Shown here in pieces: positions 1-9,837 of a DNA stretch of 64,000 bases. Where the stretch lies: positions 62,001 through 126,000 of the forward strand of contig JAPPUL010000086.1 of NCBI GenBank assembly GCA_026874595.1. The letters run 5' to 3'. The notes under the pieces were generated by a model. The model was not told the DNA's origin. It was given only the letters and a program-made list of their open reading frames with translations, and ran no database searches. The position numbers and the translations under genes were made by a program. The stretch is from Sipunculus nudus. Taxonomy: Eukaryota; Annelida; Sipuncula; Golfingiida; Sipunculidae. Position 1 is the first letter of the stretch. The number at the start of each line of letters is the position of its first letter.

Positions 1-633
1 TTTCATATACTCAGTTGGATGTGCCAAAAAGCCGTTAGAAAGCGGTGCTATAACCAATATACCCATACCCTTTGCGTTTGCATAATCAATTACACTTTGG
101 TTATCCTGTTTAAAGAGATTATAGATTAGGGTAACAAAGTCAAAGTACCCGGTATCGATTACACGTTTTATGAGTGCAGGATTAGCGTGCGTCGTAAAGC
201 CTATATTTCGAATAAGTTTTTGTTTTTTAGCCTTTAGAATTTGTTCAATAAGCCCGTTTTCAAAGACTTTGTTGAAATCCTCATTAGTGTTAAGTCCCCA
301 AACTTGGTAGAAGTCGACATATGAAGTTTTTAGCCTCTCTAAAGATTTGTTTATTCTATCAGATAGTTTATATGGCAAGTCGTCAATCATCGGATTAGAC
401 TTAGTTGAGATAAATATCTTATCACGCGGGAGGATTTTATTTTGTAACGCAATACCAAGTTTACGTTCAGCATCGCCATAACCAGGCGAGGTTTCAAATA
501 GGTTAATACCCAACTCGTAAGCCTTACAAAGTACTTTAGATGAGGCTTTAACAGAAACACGCGGTAGTCGCATAGTCCCAAAAGAAAGTAAAGAAATGTT
601 ATGCTTTGTGCTGCCAAGCTCACGATAAATCAA
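1..633 (-). CDS. Aldo/keto reductase, 3'-truncated by the window edge
   Basis: The frame is open from a TTG at 631-633 to the window edge (211 codons), so the C-terminus is missing. The N-terminus reads IYRELGSTKHNISLLSFGTM, the usual opening of an aldo/keto reductase TIM barrel. Further on come the catalytic-type stretch with Asp and Tyr (NLFETSPGYGDAERKLG), the Lys of FISTKS, and a SLERLKTSYVDFYQVWG segment typical of the family. Members reduce carbonyls with NADPH; the substrate cannot be told. The TTG start is chosen because a GGGGAGGAG ribosome-binding site lies 7 bases upstream and no in-frame ATG precedes the conserved region. The gene is divergent from enolase. Confidence 0.85.
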   Translation of the reverse strand, partial: MIYRELGSTKHNISLLSFGTMRLPRVSVKASSKVLCKAYELGINLFETSPGYGDAERKLGIALQNKILPRDKIFISTKSNPMIDDLPYKLSDRINKSLERLKTSYVDFYQVWGLNTNEDFNKVFENGLIEQILKAKKQKLIRNIGFTTHANPALIKRVIDTGYFDFVTLIYNLFKQDNQSVIDYANAKGMGILVIAPLSNGFLAHPTEYMK

Positions 634-680
634 TTTAACACTCCTCCCCTACCCTACGCATAGTATATTCTTAGTAAAGA

Positions 681-710
681 GTTTTGTAAAGTTTTGTAAA
701 GTTTTATAAA
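681..710. repeat. 10-bp tandem repeat, three copies
   Basis: Unit gttttgtaaa occurs at 681-690 and 691-700, then once with one change at 701-710. It lies in the divergent spacer between the aldo/keto reductase and enolase. No known regulator site is recognised in it. Confidence 0.85.
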
Positions 711-779
711 GTATAGCTTAAAATTAGATAAAAGAAAGAGAATAAATATTATACTTAGAGTGATTCAATAGAAGTTTGA

Positions 780-2096
<1,317 letters not shown>

Positions 2097-2482
2097 CCCA
2101 AATAGTTACGGAGGTTTTTTTTCATATAAGTAAGGATATAAGAATAAACGGATTGACTAAAGAATTATAAAATAATAGTATTGTAGGACAAGAAAGTGCT
2201 AATAATGAAATAATGTATTATATTTATATATTGGGAAAGAGGGGTACTAGAGCTTGAGGGCTTAAAGAGCACTTGTTCTTAATCTTAAAGCAAAGAGAAT
2301 ATATTCAAAACTAAATTATAGTAAATTAAAGAAAGCAAAAACGCATCTTCATAAAAAAGAGAATACATCCGAACAAAGCGAATCTAACGATAAAGTATGA
2401 GCTATTAAGTTAAGGTAATTCTTTAATCTATAATTAATAAATAATATATAAGTAAATAAACGAGAGCAAAAGAGGAGGATAG
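2097..2482. other. 386-bp non-coding spacer between eno and nusA
   Basis: AT-rich DNA with no open frame of note on either strand and no complete tRNA. In many bacteria rimP sits directly upstream of nusA, but no RimP-like reading frame is visible here. An AGGAGG ribosome-binding site just before 2483 belongs to nusA, so the nusA promoter is presumably in this spacer. I see no terminator hairpin after eno. Confidence 0.6.
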
Positions 2483-4069
2483 ATGTCAGCATCGGTTATG
2501 GAGGCAGTTAGATCGCTTGTGCACAGTAAAGGCATATCAGAGGAATTAATCCTACAGACGGTCGAAGAAATATTACTTGTTGCATATAAAAAGCAATTTG
2601 GCTCAGCAGAAAACGCCCAAACCAAGATAAACGAAAAGACTGGTGAGGTAAGCTTATATTCTAAGAAGGTGGTGGTTGAGAAGGTAACGGATAAATTGTT
2701 AGAAATAAGTCTTGAGGATGCACGTAAGGCTAATGCAAACTGTGAGCTAGACGATGAGGTGCTTGTTGAAATAAAGTTGAAAGATCTTGGTCGAATAGCA
2801 GTTCAGACATCTAAACAGCTTGTAATACAGAAGTTAAAAGACATAGAGAAAAACATAATATACAGTGAATATAAGCAGAAAGTTGGTGAGATAGTAACTG
2901 GAATATGCCAAAGAAAGCGTAATAAGCATATATTTGTAGATTTAGGTAGGACAGAGGCAATATTGCCCTCGTACGAACAATCAAGTCGTGAGTCCTTTGA
3001 CATAAGAGAGAGAATTAAAGCAGTTATTGTTGAGGTAAGAGATGATAGAGAGACACAGGTAGTATTGTCCCGAGCAACACCGATGTTTGTGCAGAAGTTA
3101 TTTGAGCTTGACGTACCTGAGATAAATGAGGGAGTTATAGAAATAAAGGGGATAGTACGAGAGGCAGGTTACAGAACAAAGATAGCAGTATATTCAAAGG
3201 ATATAGATCCAGTTGGGCCATGCGTTGGAATGAAAGGAATGCGAATTCAAAATATAGTAAAAGAGCTTGAGGGTGAGAAGATAGATATAATAAGATATAA
3301 AGATGATATAAAGGAATACATAACAAATGCACTTTCTCCAGCGAAGGTAGAACAGATAATAGTACTTGACGAAGAGAATCAGGAGGCTCTTGCAGTAGTA
3401 GAAGATAGTCAGCTTTCCTTAGCGATAGGAAAACAAGGGCATAATGTGAAACTGGCGTCCAAGCTGCTTGAATGGGATATAGATATAAAAAGCACAACAG
3501 AATTTGCAAAAACAGATTACGCAGATGCCTCAAGGCGTGCGGCTGAGAGTTTATTTGTAAGTGATGATGAGTATATAGTTGAGGAGCATCTGATAGAGGA
3601 GCTGGAGGATTTGGGTGATGAATTAATAGGCATATTTAAGAGAGAAGGAATAGATACTATTGAGAGTTTAGTGGACAAAAGCCGCAAGGAGTTACTTTCA
3701 ATAGACGGAATAAAAGAGGAAGAAGCGGATAAAGTATTTAGTATAATAAAAGAAAACATAGTGGTGGTAGATGATGATAAAGCGATAAAAGATGGAGAAG
3801 GAGTTTTTGAAGAGGATAGTGTAGTAGGAGATACTGTTGAAGCTGGGGATATAAGTAATTATGCTGATGGTGAGGCGGAATTATTAAAAGTATCCGCAGA
3901 GGAAGAGATTAGAAGTGAGGAAGTTATAGAGGGCGGGAAAGAGATTGAGGATGGAAAAGAGATTGAGTATGATGAAGAGTTTAGCTATTATTGTCCTGAT
4001 TGCAATGCTGAAATAGCTGAAGGAGCGGTAGAATGTCCAAGTTGTGGAGTTGGTCTTGAATTTGAATGA
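2483..4069 (+). CDS. nusA: Transcription termination/antitermination factor NusA with a C-terminal zinc ribbon
   Basis: Binds RNA polymerase and nascent RNA to control pausing, termination and antitermination. Domain order: NusA N-terminal domain (about 1-125), S1 domain (about 135-200), two KH domains (about 200-345, with PVGPCVGMKGMRIQ and LAIGKQGHNVKLA), then a helix-hairpin-helix-like segment (about 375-425). It then carries an acidic, partly repetitive linker (KEIEDGKEIEYD) and a terminal CPDC-x10-CPSC zinc ribbon (Cys504, 507, 518, 521). The ribbon is not part of the usual NusA core. Strong AGGAGG site 7 bases before the ATG. First gene of the nusA-infB-rbfA-truB-ribF-rpsO-pnp cluster. 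Confidence 0.96.
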   Translation: MSASVMEAVRSLVHSKGISEELILQTVEEILLVAYKKQFGSAENAQTKINEKTGEVSLYSKKVVVEKVTDKLLEISLEDARKANANCELDDEVLVEIKLKDLGRIAVQTSKQLVIQKLKDIEKNIIYSEYKQKVGEIVTGICQRKRNKHIFVDLGRTEAILPSYEQSSRESFDIRERIKAVIVEVRDDRETQVVLSRATPMFVQKLFELDVPEINEGVIEIKGIVREAGYRTKIAVYSKDIDPVGPCVGMKGMRIQNIVKELEGEKIDIIRYKDDIKEYITNALSPAKVEQIIVLDEENQEALAVVEDSQLSLAIGKQGHNVKLASKLLEWDIDIKSTTEFAKTDYADASRRAAESLFVSDDEYIVEEHLIEELEDLGDELIGIFKREGIDTIESLVDKSRKELLSIDGIKEEEADKVFSIIKENIVVVDDDKAIKDGEGVFEEDSVVGDTVEAGDISNYADGEAELLKVSAEEEIRSEEVIEGGKEIEDGKEIEYDEEFSYYCPDCNAEIAEGAVECPSCGVGLEFE

Positions 4070-4145
4070 TATTATAAATAATATATCATATGCACAATGC
4101 TAAATAGAGAGGCAGGTAGAGAGAGATTAAATTGTAAGGTAGAAT

Positions 4146-6836
4146 ATGAAAGTATACGAGTTATCGAAAAAACACAACGTCACGAACAAAGAAATGATAG
4201 ATATAATAAAGAAGCTTAAAGTGGCATCAAAAAAGTCAAATCTCAACACGTTCAGTGCGTTAACACCAAATGATATACAAAAGATAGAAAAATACTTTAC
4301 AAAAGACGTACCTGAGGATAAGAAATCGGAACAAGACGATGTGCCAACGGAAGTATTAATAGTAAAGAAAGCAAATAAAAGGCTTTTTGAGGAAAAAGTA
4401 AACAAAGGAACGGAAAAGGTCGCTACAGAAGAATCTGGTAGATCTCAGGATGAGCTTATATTACCTGTGAAGGCACCTTATGTGAATGAAAGTATAGAAG
4501 GTGAATTTAGGGCAAAGGCAAATATTAAAAGTGTTAGTACAGAGGAGGGAAGCGTAGGCTCTTCTAAAGTAGACAGGACAAAACCGACTAAGCAAGTAAG
4601 AGCGAGAAAGAAGATTGTGAAAGTAGTGCGGAAGGAAATTAAAAAAGAATCCATAAAAGAGGGGATGCAAGAAGAAGGTGTTAAACAAGACTTAGCTAAT
4701 AAAGGAACAGCGATTAAAGGGATAGGGAAAGATAGAGTGAAAGATGGAGTAAAGGAAGGGTCAAGTGTAAGTTATACTAAAGAGCCAAGGCGTCAAACGC
4801 CAGAAGGATTTAATTTTGGTGAGAAAGGGAAGAAGAAAGGAGATGTAGATAAGAAAGTATTAAGTGTAGATGCAAGGAGTAAAGACAAATCAGGGGTACG
4901 GATAAGAACTCCGCACAAAGATTTCATACAAGTAAATCGTGGCAAACGTTATGGAAAAACAAAAGATCTAGAAAAAGATAATTGGGATAAGTTTAGCAAG
5001 CACCAAAGTAAATCTCAAAAGAGAAGACCAAATGTACAGCAGATGCCAACAAAGCCTCAGCCAAAGGTAGCAGTATCGTCAATTCCAAGCAAAATAAAGA
5101 TAATGGAGAGTATAACAGTCTATGCATTTGCGAAAAAGCTAAATATAAAGGCAAGTGAAATAATAGCAAAACTGCTTAGTATGGGAGTGATGGTAACAAT
5201 AAACGAAGTAATAGATAGTGATACGGCTAGTTTGGTTGCAGCGGAATATAATTGCGAAACAGAAATAATATCGTTTTATGACGAGACAATAATAGAGAAA
5301 GTCGAAGATAAAGAATCAGATCTCAAGAGCAGAGCCCCAATAATAACTGTTATGGGGCACGTTGATCATGGAAAGACAAAACTGCTTGATGCCCTAAGGG
5401 AATCGGATATAACGGCAAGTGAGCATGGAGGAATAACTCAACATATTGGAGCATACCAAGTATTTTTACATGAGAAAAAGATAGTCTTTCTTGATACTCC
5501 TGGGCATGCAGCCTTCACATCGATGAGAGCACGTGGAGCCAAACTAACAGATATAGTGGTATTAGTGGTTGCGGCAACAGATGGAGTTATGGAACAGACG
5601 ATAGAAGCAGCAAATCATGCAAAAGAAGCGAGAGTATCTATAATCGTGGCTATAAATAAAATAGATGCGCCGGGAGCAAATATAGACCGTGTAAAACAAC
5701 AATTATCAGAGATAGAGCTAGTTCCGGAGGAATGGGGCGGGCAGACTATGGTGGTTGAAATAAGTGCCTTAAAAAAACAAGGACTTGATACTCTCCTTGA
5801 TAGTATATTAGTTGAAGCAGAGACACTAGATTTAAAGGCAAATCCAAATAGGCTTGCACGAGGCTCGATAATAGAATCGCAAATAGACAAAGGGCGTGGT
5901 GCAGTTGCAACAGTATTAATAGAAAATGGAACATTGCGTATAGGAGATTGTTTTGTATCAGGAGTATATTATGGCAAGGTAAGAGCCCTCTTTAGCGACC
6001 GCGGTAAATCGTTAGAACTTGCCGATCCTGGAACACCTGTTGAGGTTTTAGGACTTGATGGTGTGCCTGAGGCTGGTGATCCTTTTGATGTATTGCCAGA
6101 TGAGCGTGCGGCAAAACAGATAGCACTACGCCGTCAAGAATTGAAAAAGATAAGCAAAGCCAAAGACATAAAAAAGCTTACATTAAGTGATATATCAAAA
6201 CAGATAAAAGAAGGGGAGATAAAAGAACTTAAGGTTGTACTTAAAGGAGATGTTCAAGGCAGTGTGGAGGCGGTAAAAGAGGCGTTTCAGCAGCTTAGCA
6301 ATGCTGAGGTATCAGTAAAGGTAATCCATTCGGCAACGGGAGATATAAACGAAAGCGATGTAATGCTTGCAAGCGCTTCGAAAGCTATAATAGTTGGATT
6401 TCATGTACACCCTAATGTTAAGGCACTTATGCTTGCAAGGCGAGAACATGTTGAGATACTAAAACACTCAATAATATACGATGCAATAGATAATCTAAAG
6501 AAGCTTATAGGCGGGTTAATATCCCCTGAATTTAAAGAAGAGACGACAGGAGAAATAGAGGTACGCGAGATATTTAAGATACCTAAAGTGGGTCTAATAG
6601 CGGGTTCATACGTGAAAAGCGGGAAGATAACACGCGATTCTAATGTCCGGGTATATCGAGACGGAGCGGAAATCTATAAAGGGACTATATTGGCGCTTAA
6701 GAGATATAAAGATGATATAAACGAGGCAAAAGAAGGTTTTGAGTGCGGAATATCAATAAAAAACTATCAAGACATAAAGACAGGCGACATAATAAAAGCG
6801 TTTGTAGTAAAGGAAGTGGCACGAGTATTGAGCTGA
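4146..6836 (+). CDS. infB: Translation initiation factor IF-2
   Basis: GTPase that delivers initiator fMet-tRNA to the 30S subunit and promotes subunit joining. The first 340 or so residues are lysine-rich and low in complexity, as in many IF-2 proteins, after a small IF2-N domain ([19 protein letters not shown]). A second IF2-N-like domain ([20 protein letters not shown]) precedes the G domain: G1 GHVDHGKT (404-411), G3 [10 protein letters not shown]4 NKID. Domain II, domain III and the C-terminal fMet-tRNA-binding domain follow to residue 896. It lies 76 bp after nusA. A weak AAGG site precedes the ATG. Confidence 0.97.
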   Translation: MKVYELSKKHNVTNKEMIDIIKKLKVASKKSNLNTFSALTPNDIQKIEKYFTKDVPEDKKSEQDDVPTEVLIVKKANKRLFEEKVNKGTEKVATEESGRSQDELILPVKAPYVNESIEGEFRAKANIKSVSTEEGSVGSSKVDRTKPTKQVRARKKIVKVVRKEIKKESIKEGMQEEGVKQDLANKGTAIKGIGKDRVKDGVKEGSSVSYTKEPRRQTPEGFNFGEKGKKKGDVDKKVLSVDARSKDKSGVRIRTPHKDFIQVNRGKRYGKTKDLEKDNWDKFSKHQSKSQKRRPNVQQMPTKPQPKVAVSSIPSKIKIMESITVYAFAKKLNIKASEIIAKLLSMGVMVTINEVIDSDTASLVAAEYNCETEIISFYDETIIEKVEDKESDLKSRAPIITVMGHVDHGKTKLLDALRESDITASEHGGITQHIGAYQVFLHEKKIVFLDTPGHAAFTSMRARGAKLTDIVVLVVAATDGVMEQTIEAANHAKEARVSIIVAINKIDAPGANIDRVKQQLSEIELVPEEWGGQTMVVEISALKKQGLDTLLDSILVEAETLDLKANPNRLARGSIIESQIDKGRGAVATVLIENGTLRIGDCFVSGVYYGKVRALFSDRGKSLELADPGTPVEVLGLDGVPEAGDPFDVLPDERAAKQIALRRQELKKISKAKDIKKLTLSDISKQIKEGEIKELKVVLKGDVQGSVEAVKEAFQQLSNAEVSVKVIHSATGDINESDVMLASASKAIIVGFHVHPNVKALMLARREHVEILKHSIIYDAIDNLKKLIGGLISPEFKEETTGEIEVREIFKIPKVGLIAGSYVKSGKITRDSNVRVYRDGAEIYKGTILALKRYKDDINEAKEGFECGISIKNYQDIKTGDIIKAFVVKEVARVLS

Positions 6837-6862
6837 GGGGATATAAATCCTAAATAGATTTC

Positions 6863-7369
6863 ATGCAAGGGAAAATGCTAATGGGCCGATTATACAGAGA
6901 CAAACAAACAGCGAGTGTAGTGAAGGAGAAAGTGAGTCTAATACTAAGTCGTGAGATAAGCAATCCTCAAATAAAGACAGAATTAATAACGGTAACAGGA
7001 GTAAAAGTATCAAAAGATCTTAGGGTGGCAAACATATACGTAAGCATCTTCATATCAGACGAAGTAGAAAGGACAAAAACTTTCCGCGCTCTAAAAAAAG
7101 CGACAAGCTTCATAAGGGGCCGAATAGCATCTTTAATAAGGGCAAAATACACACCAGAGCTAAGATTCAAAGAGGACAATTCACTAAGAGATGGAGAACT
7201 AATGTATAGGAAGGTCCAAGGGCTTGGTCATGGTCTTGAAAACGAGCTTGAGGACAAAAGAGAGGATAAAAGAGAGGATAAAAGAGAGGATAAAAGAGAG
7301 GACATGAGAAAAGAAGAGAGTGAAAAAAAAGAAGAAACTAATGATTTACCAAGCAAAAAGAGTTCTTAA
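6863..7369 (+). CDS. rbfA: Ribosome-binding factor A with a repetitive charged tail
   Basis: Assists late 30S maturation at the 5' end of 16S rRNA. Residues about 7-115 form the single KH-like RbfA domain (RDKQTASVVKEKVSLILS, RVANIYVSIFI, YTPELRFKEDNS). The remaining C-terminal part is a highly charged extension made of an EDKR repeat, encoded by a 12-bp tandem repeat; it is probably disordered and is not part of the conserved fold. An internal ATG at 6881 (MGRLYRDKQ) would match the usual RbfA N-terminus equally well, so the first six residues are uncertain. It lies between infB and truB, the normal order. Confidence 0.92.
   Translation: MQGKMLMGRLYRDKQTASVVKEKVSLILSREISNPQIKTELITVTGVKVSKDLRVANIYVSIFISDEVERTKTFRALKKATSFIRGRIASLIRAKYTPELRFKEDNSLRDGELMYRKVQGLGHGLENELEDKREDKREDKREDKREDMRKEESEKKEETNDLPSKKSS
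7250..7309 (+). repeat. 12-bp tandem repeat in rbfA, five units
   Basis: Units of gaggataaaaga, the first with one change and the last diverged, run in frame and encode four EDKR tetrapeptides and an EDMR. Because the unit is a multiple of three, copy-number change alters tail length without breaking the gene. Confidence 0.9.
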
Positions 7370-7379
7370 TACCTAAATT

Positions 7380-8402
7380 ATGCAAGCAAGCAAAATTAAA
7401 AATAGCGTAAAGGAGAATGAAGCAGAATCGGAAGCAGTAGACGAAGAAGAAGTATCAGGGGAAGAAGAAGTATCAGGGGAAGAAGAAGTATCAGGGGAAG
7501 AAGAAGTAAGACAATCTAAAAAGGCTATGGAAAGCGGATTACTTCTTTTTTCAAAGCCAATGGGGCTAAGTTCTTACGACGTTGTGCGAGAAGTTAAGAA
7601 AAAACTTAATATAAGAAAGGTTGGTCATTGCGGTACATTAGATCCGTTTGCAAGCGGTCTTTTGCTAATATGTTTTGGGCAGGCAACAAAGCTAAGCAAA
7701 TACCTTATGGAGCTACCCAAAAGGTATATAGGGGAGATTCAATTTGGGGAGGAACGAGATAGTCATGATCTTACAGGCGAAGTAGTTAACCGAAGTGAAT
7801 TGCAAGTAGAGGAGAAAGAATTGTTAAAAGTATTAAAAAGCTTTGAGGGGAAGACATACCAAATGCCGCCCCAATATTCGGCAATAAAGGTAGAAGGTAA
7901 ACGTAGTTATGAATATGCACGAAAAGGGATTAAGGTAGAACTTAAAAAGCGTTTAATAAACATTTATGAATGTAAACTAATTTATTTTGCTAAGGAAGAA
8001 AATAAAGCAAAGATATCTGTAAAATGTTCAAAAGGGACATATATAAGGAGTCTTGCCTATGATATAGGCAGGGCATTAGGGAGCTACGGATATTTAAAGG
8101 AGCTTAGGCGAGATGGGATAGGAGATTATAGCTTAAGGGCTAAAAATGTACTTGAGATGGGAAGCAGTAAATATGAATATATGACTAATGCTGTAAATTT
8201 AAGCGAGAGCTTAAACTTTCTTTATAGTATAAGGGTACCTGATGCCGTAAAGGAAAAGATAAGGTATGGTCAAAAGCTAAAAGGCCATATAAAAGTGGAG
8301 GAAGAGTTTATGGGATTAATATGTTTAAAAGATGGTTCTGGCGAGCTTTTGGCGGTATTAGATAACGAATTAAGGTATAAAGACGTATTTCTAAGTATAT
8401 AA
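7380..8402 (+). CDS. truB: tRNA pseudouridine(55) synthase
   Basis: Makes the pseudouridine at position 55 of the T loop in tRNAs. Conserved: GLLLFSKPMGLSSYDVV, the catalytic motif VGHCGTLDPFASGLL (Asp88 counted from this start), YIGEIQFG, PPQYSAIKVEGKRSYEYAR and CSKGTYIRSLAYDIG. The first 49 residues are an acidic, repetitive extension not found in the family core; a second possible start is the ATG at 7527 (MESGLLLF), directly before the conserved domain. Neither start has a good ribosome-binding site, so the extension may or may not be translated. Ends 4 bp before ribF. Confidence 0.93.
   Translation: MQASKIKNSVKENEAESEAVDEEEVSGEEEVSGEEEVSGEEEVRQSKKAMESGLLLFSKPMGLSSYDVVREVKKKLNIRKVGHCGTLDPFASGLLLICFGQATKLSKYLMELPKRYIGEIQFGEERDSHDLTGEVVNRSELQVEEKELLKVLKSFEGKTYQMPPQYSAIKVEGKRSYEYARKGIKVELKKRLINIYECKLIYFAKEENKAKISVKCSKGTYIRSLAYDIGRALGSYGYLKELRRDGIGDYSLRAKNVLEMGSSKYEYMTNAVNLSESLNFLYSIRVPDAVKEKIRYGQKLKGHIKVEEEFMGLICLKDGSGELLAVLDNELRYKDVFLSI
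7443..7508 (+). repeat. 18-bp tandem repeat at the truB 5' end
   Basis: Three perfect copies of gaagaagaagtatcaggg at 7443-7496 and a partial fourth to 7508. In the truB frame they encode EEEVSG repeats. Confidence 0.92.
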
Positions 8403-8406
8403 GTAA

Positions 8407-9432
8407 ATGAAGATATTAAAAAGCCTTGAAGAAATACCAAAACTAAAGCATGGAGTACTAACAATAGGGACATTTGACGGTCTACATAAGGGACATAGAC
8501 AGATAATAGATGAGATATCAGCTTGTAAGGAAAATAACTTATTAAATAACAAAGACGCTAAAACGTTAGTGCTAACGTTTTCTAATCATCCAAAAGAGAT
8601 ATTACATCCCGAGCTAAGGATAAAAAAACTCTGTACAAACGAGTATAAGCTAAACTTTTTTAGCAAAAAAGGAATAGATTACCTTATTTTTATTAACTTT
8701 GATAATGTATTTGGAAACATAGGACACGAAGAGTTTTTTAAGAAGGTAAAAAGTAAAATAGCTTTAATGGAGATGGTGCAGGGAGATAATTTTTGTTTTG
8801 GGCAAGGTGGTAGAGGCGACATAAACTATCTTAAGCAAAAGGCGCAAAGGTATAAAGAGCGTCGGTGTTTAAGTATGAGTCAAGATATTGACGGTGCTGG
8901 TTTAGAAGAAGTTGATACTGCTGTAGATGATTTTCACTTGAAGGCAATTGAGCTTGTTAGTTACAATGGATTAAAGGTTTCAAGCACAAGAATAAGAGAG
9001 CTTGTACAAGAAGGGAATATAGCGGAGGCAAATGAGTTACTGGAGAGGGATTATAGTGTAGAAGGGAGATGTATAGAAGGAGAGAGGCTAGGACAAAAGA
9101 TAGGCTTTCCGACGATTAACATAATTAACGAAAATATGGTCATACCTAAGGCAGGAGTATACAAGACCTACACAGAGCTTGAGGGAGAGATGTACCATGG
9201 GATGACGTTTATAGGAGATAAATCTCTTGGAAACAAAAGAAAAGGAGTAATAGAGACGAATCTGTTTGATTTTGATAAGGAGTGGTACGGCAAGAAAGTA
9301 CGAGTATATTTTGCCAAGCGACTAAGGAGCAAGAAGGTATTTAAAGATGTAACTGAGCTTTGCAAGCAGTTACAGGAGGATAAAAAAGAGGCGTTAAAGA
9401 CCTATCGAAAATATTATAAATCAGATATATAA
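8407..9432 (+). CDS. ribF: Bifunctional riboflavin kinase / FMN adenylyltransferase
   Basis: Converts riboflavin to FMN and FMN to FAD. The N-terminal nucleotidyltransferase shows GTFDGLHKGH (residues 21-30) and STRIRELVQEG near 195-205; the C-terminal riboflavin kinase domain (about 215-341) shows the GxxxGxxIGFPTINI segment and GVYKTY. At 341 residues it is slightly longer than typical. The start follows the truB stop by 4 bp, so translational coupling is likely. RibBA (58114-59331), earlier in flavin synthesis, is also in this window but not linked to it. Confidence 0.95.
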   Translation: MKILKSLEEIPKLKHGVLTIGTFDGLHKGHRQIIDEISACKENNLLNNKDAKTLVLTFSNHPKEILHPELRIKKLCTNEYKLNFFSKKGIDYLIFINFDNVFGNIGHEEFFKKVKSKIALMEMVQGDNFCFGQGGRGDINYLKQKAQRYKERRCLSMSQDIDGAGLEEVDTAVDDFHLKAIELVSYNGLKVSSTRIRELVQEGNIAEANELLERDYSVEGRCIEGERLGQKIGFPTINIINENMVIPKAGVYKTYTELEGEMYHGMTFIGDKSLGNKRKGVIETNLFDFDKEWYGKKVRVYFAKRLRSKKVFKDVTELCKQLQEDKKEALKTYRKYYKSDI

Positions 9433-9465
9433 AAATAATAAGTACAAAATAAAAGAGGAAGAACT

Positions 9466-9735
9466 ATGTCATTTGCAAGAGAAGAAAAGGAAGAGGCAAT
9501 AAAAAGTTATAAGCTACATGAAAAGGATACAGGCTCAACAGGAGTGCAAATAGCCTTACTAACAGCACGAATAAATTATTTGAATGAGCATTTCAAGATG
9601 CATAGAAAAGACTATCATTCAAGACGCGGTTTGTTACAGATAATAGGTAAAAGACGCCGACTTTTGAACTACTTAAAGAAAAAAGATGAAAAAGAGTATA
9701 CAAAACTCTTGAAGTCTTTAGGTTTAAGGAAATAG
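9466..9735 (+). CDS. rpsO: 30S ribosomal protein S15
   Basis: Primary 16S-binding protein of the 30S platform. The 89-residue length and the signatures [32 protein letters not shown] and [12 protein letters not shown] are those of the family. An AGAGGAAG site precedes the ATG. It sits directly before pnp, the order seen in many bacteria. Confidence 0.98.
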   Translation: MSFAREEKEEAIKSYKLHEKDTGSTGVQIALLTARINYLNEHFKMHRKDYHSRRGLLQIIGKRRRLLNYLKKKDEKEYTKLLKSLGLRK

Positions 9736-9769
9736 CAGGCAAGGCAAAATAAACTTAACATATTACAAG

Positions 9770-9794
9770 AAGCCCTAAAGTGGTAAATAGGCTT
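9770..9794 (+). other. Short hairpin in the rpsO-pnp spacer
   Basis: The bases aagccct at 9770-9776 can pair with the inverted complement taggctt ending at 9794, giving a small stem about 45 bp before pnp. In Escherichia coli a stem in this spacer is cut by RNase III in pnp autoregulation; the same role here is only a guess, because the stem is short. Confidence 0.3.
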
Positions 9795-9837
9795 AAGGTG
9801 CGACTAAAAGAATCAAAAAAAATAAGAGGTATAATGA

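Noticed and set aside
2240-2330. Possible decayed tRNA between eno and nusA
   Set aside because: A ttcaaa stretch and a few complementary bases suggested a T arm, but no acceptor stem or anticodon arm could be built.
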